Positions 16,645 through 26,144 of a stretch of 64,000 nt of DNA are shown in pieces. The DNA is from Planctomycetota bacterium (GTDB lineage: Bacteria; Planctomycetota; Planctomycetia; Pirellulales; Pirellulaceae). The notes beneath the pieces are model-generated. The model saw only the letters and a list, made by a program, of their open reading frames with translations. It searched no databases and was not told the DNA's origin. Both the position numbers and the translations under genes were made by a program. The stretch is taken from NCBI GenBank assembly GCA_963204915.1, contig CAUJHS010000045.1, positions 186,001-250,000 of the forward strand. The letters are read 5' to 3'. Numbering within the stretch: position 1 is the first letter of the stretch; each line of letters begins with the position of its first letter.

Positions 16645-18156
16645 ATGACTTCCTCAGAACGCGAATCCGGCGCAATTATCGAAGAATCTGGCGCGGAAGA
16701 ATCTCAGGAAAAGCGCAAACTCGCCCTCGACCTGCAAATCCAAAAACCGAGCGCCTGCCAGCGCCATGTGACGGTTAGCATCTCGCGCGAAGACGTTGAC
16801 CGCTACTTGAGCGAAGCGTACGACGAACTGACGCCCGAGGCCCAAGTTCCGGGCTTCCGCCCAGGCAAGGCGCCGCGGCAATTAGTGGAGAAACGCTTCA
16901 AGCAAACGGTGCAGCAACAGGTCAAAGCCTCGCTGCTGATGGACGCCCTGACGCAAATCAACGAGGGGGACGACTTCTCGGCCATCAGTGAGCCGGACTT
17001 CGACTTTGACGCGGTGGAAGTGCCCGACGAGGGGCCGCTCACCTTTGAATTCGACGTGGAGGTTCGCCCCGAGTTCGACATGCCCGAATGGAAGGGCCTG
17101 GAACTCGAAAAGCCGGTGCGCGACTTCACCGAAGAGGACGTCAATCGGCAGTTGCACCGCATCCTGGCGCGATCGGCCCAGCTTGTGCCGGTGGAAGAAG
17201 CGGCCCAGGCCGACGATTACCTCGTGTGCGACATCACCTTCTTGCAAGACGGCAAAGTGGTGGGCAAAGAGTCGGAGCAAACCCTCCGCGTACGGCCCAC
17301 GCTTACCTTCCACGACGGACGGGTCGAGAACTTCGATCAAATGATGGTTGGCGCCAAAGCGGGCGACACCCGCGAGGCCAAGTCGACGGTCACGCAAGAT
17401 TCTCCCCGGGAAGAGCTGCGCGGCCAGGAAGTCACGTGCCAGTTCAACATTCTGGAAGTGAAACGCCTCGAACTGCCCGCTTTGGATGAAGATATGCTGA
17501 GCAAGCTCGGCGGCTTCTCGACCGAGAAAGACCTGCGCGAGGCGATTCAAGGCGACTTGGAACGGCAGTTGACGTATCACCAGGAACGGCAAATTCGCCG
17601 GCAAATTACTAATTTGCTCACCGAGACGGCCACCTGGGATTTGCCGCAAGACCTGCTCCGCCGCCAGGCGCGCCGCGAGTTGGAACGCGCCGTCATGGAG
17701 CTGCAAGCCGCTGGTTTTGGCGAGGAGGAAATTCGCGCCTACGAAAACGAGCTGCGGCAAAACAGCATGGCGTCAACCGCTCGCGCGTTGAAGGAACACT
17801 TCATCTTGGAGCGAATTGCCGAAGATGAAAAGATCGAAGCGACGCCGGAAGATTACGACAACGAAATTCGCCTGATCGCGGCCCAACAAGGCGACTCGCC
17901 GCGTCGCGTGCGCGCCCGATTTGAAAAACGCGGCTTGATGGACAGCCTGCACAATCAAATCATCGAACGCAAAGCGATTGAACTCATTCGCTCGAACGCG
18001 AAGATCAAGGAATCGCCCTATCAGCCGGATGAGCAAAAGGTGTTCGCGGCCGATGTGGCGATTGGCGGCCGCACCGATGAAGACGCCGCCATTCCCGAGG
18101 CGAAATACTCGGACGCTCCCGAAGAAGAGCGCAAAACCGGCGCCGAACGCAGCTAA
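16645..18156 (+). CDS. tig: Trigger factor, ribosome-bound chaperone / prolyl isomerase
   Basis: 503 residues, ATG at 16645. An N-terminal tail of about 25 acidic residues precedes the ribosome-binding domain. That domain holds the ribosome-docking signature VPGFRPGKAPRQLVEKRF. The FKBP-like PPIase domain follows (about 190-270: DYLVCDITFLQDGKVVG, NFDQMMVGAKAGDT), then the helical chaperone arms (FSTEKDLREAIQGDLERQL, QDLLRRQARRELERAV). The acidic C-terminus is longer than in E. coli (432 residues). It folds nascent chains at the ribosome exit. In many bacteria clpP/clpX follow; here a terminator does. Confidence 0.94.
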   Translation: MTSSERESGAIIEESGAEESQEKRKLALDLQIQKPSACQRHVTVSISREDVDRYLSEAYDELTPEAQVPGFRPGKAPRQLVEKRFKQTVQQQVKASLLMDALTQINEGDDFSAISEPDFDFDAVEVPDEGPLTFEFDVEVRPEFDMPEWKGLELEKPVRDFTEEDVNRQLHRILARSAQLVPVEEAAQADDYLVCDITFLQDGKVVGKESEQTLRVRPTLTFHDGRVENFDQMMVGAKAGDTREAKSTVTQDSPREELRGQEVTCQFNILEVKRLELPALDEDMLSKLGGFSTEKDLREAIQGDLERQLTYHQERQIRRQITNLLTETATWDLPQDLLRRQARRELERAVMELQAAGFGEEEIRAYENELRQNSMASTARALKEHFILERIAEDEKIEATPEDYDNEIRLIAAQQGDSPRRVRARFEKRGLMDSLHNQIIERKAIELIRSNAKIKESPYQPDEQKVFAADVAIGGRTDEDAAIPEAKYSDAPEEERKTGAERS

Positions 18157-18244
18157 GCGACGCTTCGACCAAAGCGTGACGATCCGCATTCAATCGTCCC
18201 ATGGCGATGAATGCGTTTCTCCCAGCGTTCGCGAAATATCATGA

Positions 18245-18293
18245 GACGCATCCTGTCGGCGGGTTGAAACAACCCGCAGGATGCGTCTTTTTT
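18245..18293 (+). terminator. Rho-independent terminator of tig
   Basis: GACGCATCCTG pairs with CAGGATGCGTC and, inside it, CGGGTTG pairs with CAACCCG around a GAAA-like loop, with a small asymmetric bulge. A T6 run follows at 18288-18293. It sits about 90 bases after the trigger factor stop. Confidence 0.85.
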
Positions 18294-18392
18294 CGTTGGC
18301 GGGGCGTGCGTCGGCAGGCCGCGTAAAGCCCGCTCAAATTGCTGATCTCTCGCAGAGCCCACGTTCAGGCGCAGCGCCCACGGTCAGGGAGG

Positions 18393-21300
18393 TCATTCCT
18401 TGGCGGCAAGTTGCAAAATGCCCTCCATGGGAATGGTCGCCCAATGCGGGCGGTTGTTCAACTCGTAACCGAGTTCATACATGGCTTTTTCCAGCAGGTA
18501 CGCGCTCAGCAGGGTATCAAGCTCTTCTTTGGCCACCGGTAGGAAAGCGCCGGTTCTCGCTTTGCTCAGGTACGCTCGCAAGTAAGCCGCGGTCGTCCAG
18601 ACGTACCAAAAGTGCATCCAGTCTTCGACAGGGATCGCCGCTTCACGCAGCAAACGCAACCCCGGCGCCTGGCTCAAGAGCGCGGCGTGCGAGGCATAAT
18701 GGAACGAACGCACCATTCCTGCGACGTCGCGCAGCGGCGAGGCTTTGATCCGCCGTTCGCTAATAGGCCGATCGGGTTCGCCTTCAAAGTCGATGAACAC
18801 AAAGTCCCGTCCCGTGGAAAGCACTTGTCCCAAGTGCAAGTCGCCATGGCAGCGAATACGCCGTGCGTCGATCTTATGCTCAATTAAACGGCGGAATCGA
18901 CCCAGAATGTTGTTTTCCTGATCCAGCACGCGACGGGCCGGATCTCGCACGTCCTCGGGAAGTTTGCCAACCTGCTTTCGCAGCAAGTCCAGCGACTTCC
19001 GGGCCTGGGCCCGCATCGACTGGTACAAGCTGCGTTGATAGAGCTTGGTGAACGGTTCAGGAATGAACGCGGCGTCCTCCTCCTCGGCAGCCAGCGCCAG
19101 ATGCAGTTCGGCGGTGCGTTGCCCCAACAGCTCGGCCGATTGAAGGTAATGACCGATCACCTCTTGCGCTAGCGCCGGCGATTCCCGTTCGGCAAGATCA
19201 AGCAACGAGGCGCCTTTGACGCTTTCGACCAATTCTTGCGGCATGCGACGTTGCGCCGTGGAAGCTTCGAGGGTTGGCTGGCCATTTCCCTCGCCCGGCC
19301 CGATGGTCGGCAATTGAGACGTCTCCAACGCAGTCCCGCCCGCCAGCGTCACTTCCGGTGTTTCGGCCCGAATACGTTCGAAGTACCGGCTCAATTCATC
19401 CAGAGTGTAGACCCAAGCATCGCCTTGATTGGGAATGTACTGGTGCAACACAGCCAACGTCATCGGCTCGCCTTGCCCCACCACGTACTCCAGCGCTCCG
19501 CCCACATCCGGCACATGCTCCAGCGAGGCGCGCTCGGTCAGGTAGCGCCCCACCTCCAGATCGGGGTTAACGCCAAGATGAAGACGGCGGAACAACTTGA
19601 GAATCACTCGGTTCTGAAACACGGCCGAGGTGTTGCTTTGCTCGCCCGCATGAACGGCAGGAGCATAATGATCGTCGCCTTCGGCTCTCAGGCGTCGAAA
19701 GGCGCGCGTTTGCAAAGCGCGAATTTCGCCGTGTCGCCCTTTGATCACACGACGTCGGACCAGGCAATCAAACAGCGGAGCCCAAAATTCTTTCTCCCAG
19801 GTCGCTTCGCACAAGGTAGCCGTGGCGCCGCCAACCTCCACGCGCGCGATGCCCGCCGCGAGATGGTCGCCTAGAATGTTTCCGGCTTGCGGCTCCTGGG
19901 CAAAGACCACCGGCGTGACGTAGCGGTCGGGCTCGCCTTCGTTGTAATCGACTCGGATGAGTAACATGCGAATCGGAGCCCGTGCATCGTCGTCGATGGC
20001 GAACCAGTCGATCAACTCCACATGTTGAATCGCCTTGGCTTTGCCGGCGAACCAGCGATGCTGTCGCAGGTACGGCTTGAGCGCGGCTTCGAGCTTCGTC
20101 TTGGCGCGCCCCTGAAAGGCGTGGTCCCAATCGCCTTCAGCCTTCACCAAGGGCAACGCCGCGGGCGACGGTTCGGCCAGGTGCGACTCTTGCGGCTGCA
20201 AACGGAACCAATAAAAGCCGTAAGGCCCCAGCGTGAGCATATAAGGCAATTCGCCAATCATCGGGAAGCGAATTTGCCCAAACAGTTCGATCGGCGTTTG
20301 CCCGCGGAAGCGTGACAGGTCAATCTCGGCGCATTGCGGGAACCGAGACAAGTTGGCTACGACGAGTAACGTCTCGTCCTCAAACTGCCGCAGGTAAGCC
20401 AGTACTTTGCCGTTCTCGGGACGAAGGAACTCGAAACCGCCGCGGCCAAAGGCGCGGTACTGTTTGCGAATATTGATAACTCGCCGCATCCACCATAAAA
20501 GCGAGTGCGGGCTGTTGTGCTCAACTTCGACGTTGCGCAGCGTGTAGTGATACTCCGGATCGATGATCACCGGCAAAAACAACTTCTGCGGGTTCGCGTG
20601 CGAGAACCCTGCGTTGCGGTCGCCATTCCATTGCATGGGGGTTCGCACGCCGTCGCGGTCGCCCAGGTAGATGTTGTCGCCCATGGCGAGTTCGTCGCCG
20701 TAGTAAATGACCGGAGTTCCCGGCAGCGAGAGCAGAAGCCCGTTCATCAACTCCATCTTCTTGCGATTGTTGCGCAAGAGCGGCGCCAGGCGGCGGCGAA
20801 TGCCCAGGTTGACCCGCGCACGAAACTCGGCGGCATAGGCGCGATACATGTAGTCGCGCTCTTCGTCGGTGACCATTTCGAGCGTCAGCTCGTCATGGTT
20901 GCGCAAGAAGATCGCCCACTGACACACATCCGGAAGCGCAGGGGTCTGCTCGAGAATATCAATGATTGGGAAGCGGTCTTCCCGCTCCACCGCCATGAAC
21001 AGTCGCGGCATGAGGGGGAAGTGAAAGTTCATGTGGCACTCATCGCCGGCGCCAAAGTACGCGGCGGCGTCTTCCGGCCATTGATTCGCTTCGGCCAGCA
21101 GCATGCGGCCTGGGTACTGTCGATCAACGTGCGATCGCAGTTCTTTGAGAAAACCGTGCGTTTCCGGCAAGTTTTCGCAGTTCGTGCCTTCGCGCTCGAA
21201 CAGGTAAGGCACGGCGTCCAGGCGCATGCCGTCGACGCCCATCTCCATCCAGAAGTCGACCGCCTTGAACATCGCTTGGCGCACGTCCGGATTGTCGAAG

Positions 21301-21872
21301 TTCAAGTCAGGCTGATGATGATAAAAGCGGTGCCAGAAGTAGGCTTTCGCAACGGGATCCCATGACCAGTTCGACGGCTCGAAATCTTGGAAGATGACGC
21401 GCGCATCGCGGTAAGGTTCGGGCGTGTCGCTCCATACGTAGAAGTTGCGCCACTTCGAGCCGGGCTTGGCTCGTCGGGAGCGCTGAAACCATTCATTCTG
21501 GTCCGACGTGTGATTCATCACCATTTCGGTGATTACGCGCAGGTCGCGACGGTGCGCTTCGCGCAGGAAGTTTTTGAAATCCGCCAGCGTGCCATAGCAC
21601 GGGTTGACCTCGGTGTAATTGGCAATGTCGTAGCCGTCATCGCGCAGCGGCGACGGGAAAAACGGCAAGAGCCAGATGGCCGTTACACCCAGGTCTTGAA
21701 TGTAATCGAGCTTTTGCGTCAGCCCGCGGAAATCGCCCATGCCGTCGCCGTCGCTATCGCAGTACGAGCGGACGTGAACCTGGTAAATCACGGCGTCTTT
21801 GTACCAAAGGGCGTCTTGCCCCAGGGATGGCGCCGACTGGGGTGCATTGATGATCGCCGCTTCCGGTTGCAT
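18393..21872 (-). CDS. treS: Trehalose synthase (maltose glucosylmutase) fused to maltokinase
   Basis: 1159 residues; ATG at 21872 with AGGAGG 6 bases upstream. Residues about 20-560 are a GH13 TreS domain: VHVRSYCDSDGDGMGDFRGL, MVMNHTSDQN, the nucleophile Asp219 in DGMRLDAVPYL, the acid/base Glu in LLAEANQWPEDA and the third acid in LRNHDELTLEM. From about 600 a maltokinase (Pep2) domain follows: HQRWFAGKAKAIQHVELIDW, SAVFQNRVILKLFRRLH, and the kinase loop IRCHGDLHLGQVLSTGRDFV with IDFEGEPDRP. It interconverts trehalose and maltose and phosphorylates maltose to maltose-1-phosphate. GlgE at 22017 lies directly upstream and uses that product. Confidence 0.95.
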   Translation of the reverse strand: MQPEAAIINAPQSAPSLGQDALWYKDAVIYQVHVRSYCDSDGDGMGDFRGLTQKLDYIQDLGVTAIWLLPFFPSPLRDDGYDIANYTEVNPCYGTLADFKNFLREAHRRDLRVITEMVMNHTSDQNEWFQRSRRAKPGSKWRNFYVWSDTPEPYRDARVIFQDFEPSNWSWDPVAKAYFWHRFYHHQPDLNFDNPDVRQAMFKAVDFWMEMGVDGMRLDAVPYLFEREGTNCENLPETHGFLKELRSHVDRQYPGRMLLAEANQWPEDAAAYFGAGDECHMNFHFPLMPRLFMAVEREDRFPIIDILEQTPALPDVCQWAIFLRNHDELTLEMVTDEERDYMYRAYAAEFRARVNLGIRRRLAPLLRNNRKKMELMNGLLLSLPGTPVIYYGDELAMGDNIYLGDRDGVRTPMQWNGDRNAGFSHANPQKLFLPVIIDPEYHYTLRNVEVEHNSPHSLLWWMRRVINIRKQYRAFGRGGFEFLRPENGKVLAYLRQFEDETLLVVANLSRFPQCAEIDLSRFRGQTPIELFGQIRFPMIGELPYMLTLGPYGFYWFRLQPQESHLAEPSPAALPLVKAEGDWDHAFQGRAKTKLEAALKPYLRQHRWFAGKAKAIQHVELIDWFAIDDDARAPIRMLLIRVDYNEGEPDRYVTPVVFAQEPQAGNILGDHLAAGIARVEVGGATATLCEATWEKEFWAPLFDCLVRRRVIKGRHGEIRALQTRAFRRLRAEGDDHYAPAVHAGEQSNTSAVFQNRVILKLFRRLHLGVNPDLEVGRYLTERASLEHVPDVGGALEYVVGQGEPMTLAVLHQYIPNQGDAWVYTLDELSRYFERIRAETPEVTLAGGTALETSQLPTIGPGEGNGQPTLEASTAQRRMPQELVESVKGASLLDLAERESPALAQEVIGHYLQSAELLGQRTAELHLALAAEEEDAAFIPEPFTKLYQRSLYQSMRAQARKSLDLLRKQVGKLPEDVRDPARRVLDQENNILGRFRRLIEHKIDARRIRCHGDLHLGQVLSTGRDFVFIDFEGEPDRPISERRIKASPLRDVAGMVRSFHYASHAALLSQAPGLRLLREAAIPVEDWMHFWYVWTTAAYLRAYLSKARTGAFLPVAKEELDTLLSAYLLEKAMYELGYELNNRPHWATIPMEGILQLAAKE

Positions 21873-22016
21873 AAATTCCTCCTGGATTCAAGCGTTAGAT
21901 CTTGCGCCGACGTTGCGACATGCGGCCCACGCAACGCTCTGGATTTGGCTCACGAATCAACGCGCGAGCACGCTCCGACGAAGCGCCGCGAGACGGCGCG
22001 CCGAGCGTCATCTTGG

Positions 22017-24008
22017 TTAAGCGTACGGTTCAAAATCTTGTTCGGTGTGGACGCGCCGCCGCACGCGGAAGATATGCGCCGGGCAATGGTACGGGTTCAA
22101 TTCAACGTAGTTCCACCGGCCATGCCATAAATAGCGCGCGTCGGACAACAGGTCATGCAGTTCATACGGTTGGTCTTCGGCCATACCCAATTGGTGCAAC
22201 GGCACCTCCAGCCACGCCGACTGCGTATTCCGGAAGTCCAGGTTCACCACCACGAGCAGCACTTCCGAGCGATCGGCCGTGGTGCGCAAGTACGCAATCA
22301 TCTCGCCATTGTTGATCGTGCAGAACTCCAACCCCTCGTTGGTTTGCAGCGCGCGATGCGCCCGCCGAACGCCGTTCACCCGGGCGATGAAGTCCTTCAG
22401 ACTGTCGGTCCGACGGATGTCGTGATGGTGCACCTCATATTTTTCGGAGTTCAAATATTCTTCGCTGCCATGTTCGCGCGGGGCGCTCCACCCATGTTCG
22501 TAAGGCGGGCCATAAATGCCGTAGTTCGTGCTCAGGGTGGCCGCCAGCACGAGGCGCGACATAAACGCCGGTCGCCCTCCGACTTGTAAGTGTTCAGGCA
22601 GAATATCGGGCGTATTGGGCCAGAAGTTAGGCCGGAAAAACTCGCTTGCTTCGGTGCGGTAGAGGTCGTTTGCGTACTCGGTCAGCTCGTGCTTGGTATT
22701 CCGCCAGGCGAAATACGTGTACGACTGCGTGAAGCCGAGCTTCGCCAGGCGATGCATAATCTTAGGCCGTGTGAACGCTTCGGAAAGAAACAACACATCC
22801 GGCCAGTCGCGCTTTAACTCCCCAAGGCACCACTCCCAAAACGGAAAGGGCTTGGTATGCGGGTTATCGACGCGGAAAATGCGCACGCCTTGCTCAATCC
22901 AATACACGAACACGCTTTTCAGTTCGTCCCATAAACCGCGCCAGTTTTCCGTTTCAAAGTCGAAGGGGTAAATGTCCTGGTACTTTTTGGGCGGGTTCTC
23001 GGCGTATTGAATGGTGCCGTCGGGACGGCGGCGAAACCATTCGGGATGCTCCTTCACGTATGGATGATCAGGCGAGCATTGAAACGCCACATCCAGCGCG
23101 ATCTCCATTCCGTGCGACTTGGCCGCCTCAACCAGTCGGCGAAAATCATTCAATGTGCCTAATTGCGGGTGAATCGCTTTATGGCCGCCTTCCGCGGCGC
23201 CAATCCCCCAGGGGCTGCCGACATCTCCGGGCTTCGCCTCGACGGCGTTATTACGCCCCTTACGGAACGCCCGGCCAATCGGATGAATAGGCGGCAGGTA
23301 CAACACGTCGAAGCCCATACTGGCGATGTAGGGTAAGCGCGCTTCGACGTCTTGGAATGTCCCATGCCGCCCGGGTTGCTCCGACGCGGAGCGAGGAAAG
23401 CACTCGTACCACGTACTGAAGCGGGCGCGCTCGCGATCGACCGTCACGGTCAATTCGTGGTGGTAGGTGGTCGCAAAATGGCGCGGCGACCAGCGGTGCA
23501 TCAACTGACCCAGGTTGGCGTCATCACAAACCGATTCGAGCGAATCGTCCGGCGCCGGACGGCGCAAGCGATGCGCCCATTGACGCAACTGCGTTTGGTC
23601 TCCGCCGCGCGCTTCCGCCGCGACTTGTTCAATTAACTCCGCTCCGATGAGTAGATCCAAATCGACGTTCTGCCCGGCTTTAAGACGTTTCCCCAAATCG
23701 CGTCGCCAGGTCAGGAATCGATCAACCCAGCCACGCACCGTGTATTGATATCGGCCGACTGCCAGCACGGGGAACTCTGCCCGCCAGCGGTCGTTCACGA
23801 GCGGAGTCATAGGAGTCTCATCCCACGTGATTTGCCCCTCACGGCGATGCAGCAACACGGCCGCAACGACATCGTGCCCATCGGTGAACACATCGGCTTC
23901 CACGGCGACGGTCTCTCCCACCACACGTTTGATGGGGAACCGTCCGGCGTCGATTTCTGGCTTAACTCCTTCAATAACAACACGTTTCCTACCGTCGCTT
24001 GCAGCCAT
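22017..24008 (-). CDS. glgE: GlgE: glucan:maltose-1-phosphate maltosyltransferase
   Basis: 663 residues from the ATG at 24008 (AAGGAG 11 bases upstream); an 81-codon upstream extension lacks family sequence and is rejected. The N-terminus RVVIEGVKPEIDAGRFPIKR is the GlgE hallmark. The GH13_3 barrel carries the nucleophile in VRIFRVDNPHTKP and the acid/base in LFLSEAFTRPKIM, with DVLYLPPIHPIGRAFRKGRN earlier. GlgE transfers maltosyl units from maltose-1-phosphate to the non-reducing end of alpha-glucan. It is followed, 144 bases downstream on the same strand, by the TreS-maltokinase fusion. No branching enzyme is in the window. Confidence 0.95.
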   Translation of the reverse strand: MAASDGRKRVVIEGVKPEIDAGRFPIKRVVGETVAVEADVFTDGHDVVAAVLLHRREGQITWDETPMTPLVNDRWRAEFPVLAVGRYQYTVRGWVDRFLTWRRDLGKRLKAGQNVDLDLLIGAELIEQVAAEARGGDQTQLRQWAHRLRRPAPDDSLESVCDDANLGQLMHRWSPRHFATTYHHELTVTVDRERARFSTWYECFPRSASEQPGRHGTFQDVEARLPYIASMGFDVLYLPPIHPIGRAFRKGRNNAVEAKPGDVGSPWGIGAAEGGHKAIHPQLGTLNDFRRLVEAAKSHGMEIALDVAFQCSPDHPYVKEHPEWFRRRPDGTIQYAENPPKKYQDIYPFDFETENWRGLWDELKSVFVYWIEQGVRIFRVDNPHTKPFPFWEWCLGELKRDWPDVLFLSEAFTRPKIMHRLAKLGFTQSYTYFAWRNTKHELTEYANDLYRTEASEFFRPNFWPNTPDILPEHLQVGGRPAFMSRLVLAATLSTNYGIYGPPYEHGWSAPREHGSEEYLNSEKYEVHHHDIRRTDSLKDFIARVNGVRRAHRALQTNEGLEFCTINNGEMIAYLRTTADRSEVLLVVVNLDFRNTQSAWLEVPLHQLGMAEDQPYELHDLLSDARYLWHGRWNYVELNPYHCPAHIFRVRRRVHTEQDFEPYA

Positions 24009-24383
24009 TCCGCGGCGTCTCCTTCCCAGTTTTAAAGCAAAGTGGTCTTCCACGCAGCTCAGCGAACGCCCATTGTTGCAAATCGCGCACACTTTGGTAA
24101 ATGAGGCTTGGCATTTGGCGGTCCTACGGTTCGAGTCCACCGAACTCGGAAGCCACAATCGCTCGCTGCCAAAGCGCAATGCTTCTCCGCTGCGAACCGC
24201 AAGGGAAAGCAGTACGCCAAAACCGCGCAGTCTGCGGCGCGCGTTATACAATGGGACTGGGGTTCAAATCGTGTTCATGCTTCGCGTTGTGTGGTATCGC
24301 GGCGCGCAGTGCGACGCTTCCGTCGAGATGCAACGACTAATGCAGCTTGCGTGCCAAGCGACCTTTCTTGACCCAAAGCGCCT

Positions 24384-24755
24384 ATGAAACCATCGATCTG
24401 GCGTTGGCCGTGGCAAAAACCCGAACCGGAAACGGTGCGGCCTCCCAAAGTCGGCGGCACTCGTGCTCCCGACGTGGTGCATAAGATCGACTTCAAAAAG
24501 CCGCACGATTTTCACTTTCGTTTCGGCTATCAATCGGACAAATTGACGGTCTTGGAACGATGCGTGCTGGTCGGCTTTACGACGCCCATGACGGACGGCC
24601 AGGCCGGCGCCGGCTTTGAAGAGTACACGCACAATCGCTGGCTCGTGCTGCGTCAACCCGATGGCCGCCTGGTCTACGTCCCGCGCGACAGCCTGATTTA
24701 CATCCAAGAATCGGAACCGACGCAAACACCCTTGAGCGAAGGTTCCGACGTTTAG
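24384..24755 (+). CDS. Small protein of unknown function
   Basis: 123 residues, ATG at 24384. There is no signal peptide or membrane span. The sequence is soluble and well-folded in appearance, with FHFRFGYQSDKLTVLERCVL and HNRWLVLRQPDGRLVYVP as its most protein-like parts. A TATACA box lies about 135 bases upstream with no clear partner. The stop codon overlaps the stop of the convergent gene at 24752. No family recognised. Confidence 0.6.
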   Translation: MKPSIWRWPWQKPEPETVRPPKVGGTRAPDVVHKIDFKKPHDFHFRFGYQSDKLTVLERCVLVGFTTPMTDGQAGAGFEEYTHNRWLVLRQPDGRLVYVPRDSLIYIQESEPTQTPLSEGSDV

Positions 24756-25168
24756 CCCGATTCGGTCCCCCGGCTCGGTTCGGCCCGTTGCGCCAACTGG
24801 CGTGTCAGTGCGTTCCGCGTGTGTTCATCGAACCGTTTCGGCTGGAAATCGACCGGGTGTATCCGGAGTTCCGTAATCAGTAGTTCGAGTCCGAACGACG
24901 CACGTTCAATCGCCGCCGTCGCACCGCGCCGGATGTGCTCCAGGGCGCACTCGACCAGGGAGGCTCCTTCGCTGTTCGGATGGGGCTCAAAGCAGTACGC
25001 CGGCAAAGCACAATCGACAACAATCCGTACGGTTCCCGCATCAGAAGTAGCAACACACGTGGCCGTGTACCAAACCATGTACTCGTGAACCCCTTGGTTC
25101 AAGTGCTTCTCGTGAACTACCAATTCCCAAGACGCGGCCTGGGGCGGGTACGAATCGTGACTAGGCAT
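24752..25168 (-). CDS. Protein of unknown function
   Basis: 138 residues, ATG at 25168. It is soluble, with an alternating pattern suggesting a mixed alpha/beta fold (WELVVHEKHLNQGVHEYMVW, SFGLELLITELRIHPVDFQP). No catalytic motif recognised. Its stop codon (24752-24754) interlocks with the stop of the plus-strand gene ending at 24755, so the two genes are convergent with no spacer. Confidence 0.6.
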   Translation of the reverse strand: MPSHDSYPPQAASWELVVHEKHLNQGVHEYMVWYTATCVATSDAGTVRIVVDCALPAYCFEPHPNSEGASLVECALEHIRRGATAAIERASFGLELLITELRIHPVDFQPKRFDEHTRNALTRQLAQRAEPSRGTESG

Positions 25169-25278
25169 AAGTGCAACCGTTGGCGAACCCTAACGATGAG
25201 CAAAGGCCTCCCGTTGCCGCGGCGCACAACCGGCGGCTAAAGCAGAAGACGCTGGCAAACGCAGCTTCCCGCGGTAGT

Positions 25279-26115
25279 TCACCCCTTCTCGGCGCCAGAG
25301 CTTGCCCAAATCAACGCAGGTCGCTCCGAGGTGCGCGCGCCGCGCGTCATGCGCAACAGCGGACGGCGCGCCGTTAAACCAGCAGCTTGTGCGGCTTGGA
25401 TTGCAGCGAAGTTCGCGTCAGGAACGTCGACGATGACCTCTTGTCCGGCCGATCGCTCGAACGCTTCTTGAAACAAGCGAACTCCCACGTTCTCTAACGC
25501 GTGCTCCGACACGATGCACGGTCCGATTTGCAACGCTTGACTGCCCGGTCGCGCCGTGCAGAACCCCTGCAATTTACCTTCGTACTGCACACCCCAGCCT
25601 GGTTGTTGCTTCCACAAGAGCGCAAGCAATCGACGGCGATCGGCGCCGGAAGCGGCTTGATCGAGCATCGCGGCTTCCTCAAGGTTGGCTTCAGGCAAGA
25701 ACGGGGGGCCTATTTTCCGGTCCGGCAACTCGCCGCCATAACGCGTGAGCGGAAAGTCTGGCGTGAAGCCTAATCGTTGGTACAGCGGTTCTCCCAAAGG
25801 AGTCGCGTCTAAGCGAACGCTCTTGGCGCCGGAGTTTTCCGCAAACGCCAAAGCATGCTCCATCAAAGCCCGGCCAATGCCACGGCCGCGCAACGACTTC
25901 TCAACAAGCATCATGGCGATCCACGCGACCGGTCCAAACACAAAGGCCGTCACGACGCCCGCCGGTTGGCCGTGATGCTCGGCCAGGAAACAACCCTCGG
26001 GCTGCAAACGAAGGAAGCGCCGCCAATCGTCGCGAGTTTGGTTCCACCCGGCCTGCGCCTTCAATTGAAAGCCGAAGTCGAAATCTTCGGCCGTCATCCG
26101 TCGCACAATGGTCAT
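25279..26115 (-). CDS. GNAT-family N-acetyltransferase with a second C-terminal domain
   Basis: 278 residues, ATG at 26115. Residues 1-125 are a GNAT fold: MTIVRRMTAEDFDFGFQL, the acetyl-CoA loop MLVEKSLRGRGIGRALMEHA (Q/R-x-x-G-x-G/A type) and LYQRLGF. Residues about 150-270 look like the YitH/acetyltransferase-18-type C-terminal domain (GWGVQYEGKLQGFCTARPG). The acceptor is unknown. It starts 29 bases after the stop of the PVC cytochrome gene and probably shares its transcript. Confidence 0.82.
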   Translation of the reverse strand: MTIVRRMTAEDFDFGFQLKAQAGWNQTRDDWRRFLRLQPEGCFLAEHHGQPAGVVTAFVFGPVAWIAMMLVEKSLRGRGIGRALMEHALAFAENSGAKSVRLDATPLGEPLYQRLGFTPDFPLTRYGGELPDRKIGPPFLPEANLEEAAMLDQAASGADRRRLLALLWKQQPGWGVQYEGKLQGFCTARPGSQALQIGPCIVSEHALENVGVRLFQEAFERSAGQEVIVDVPDANFAAIQAAQAAGLTARRPLLRMTRGARTSERPALIWASSGAEKG

Positions 26116-26144
26116 GGCAAAGCCACAAAGGAGTCAAAGTTGAT

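Noticed and set aside
16882-17760. Minus-strand frame inside tig
   Set aside because: Antisense shadow of trigger factor, which has its ribosome-docking signature.
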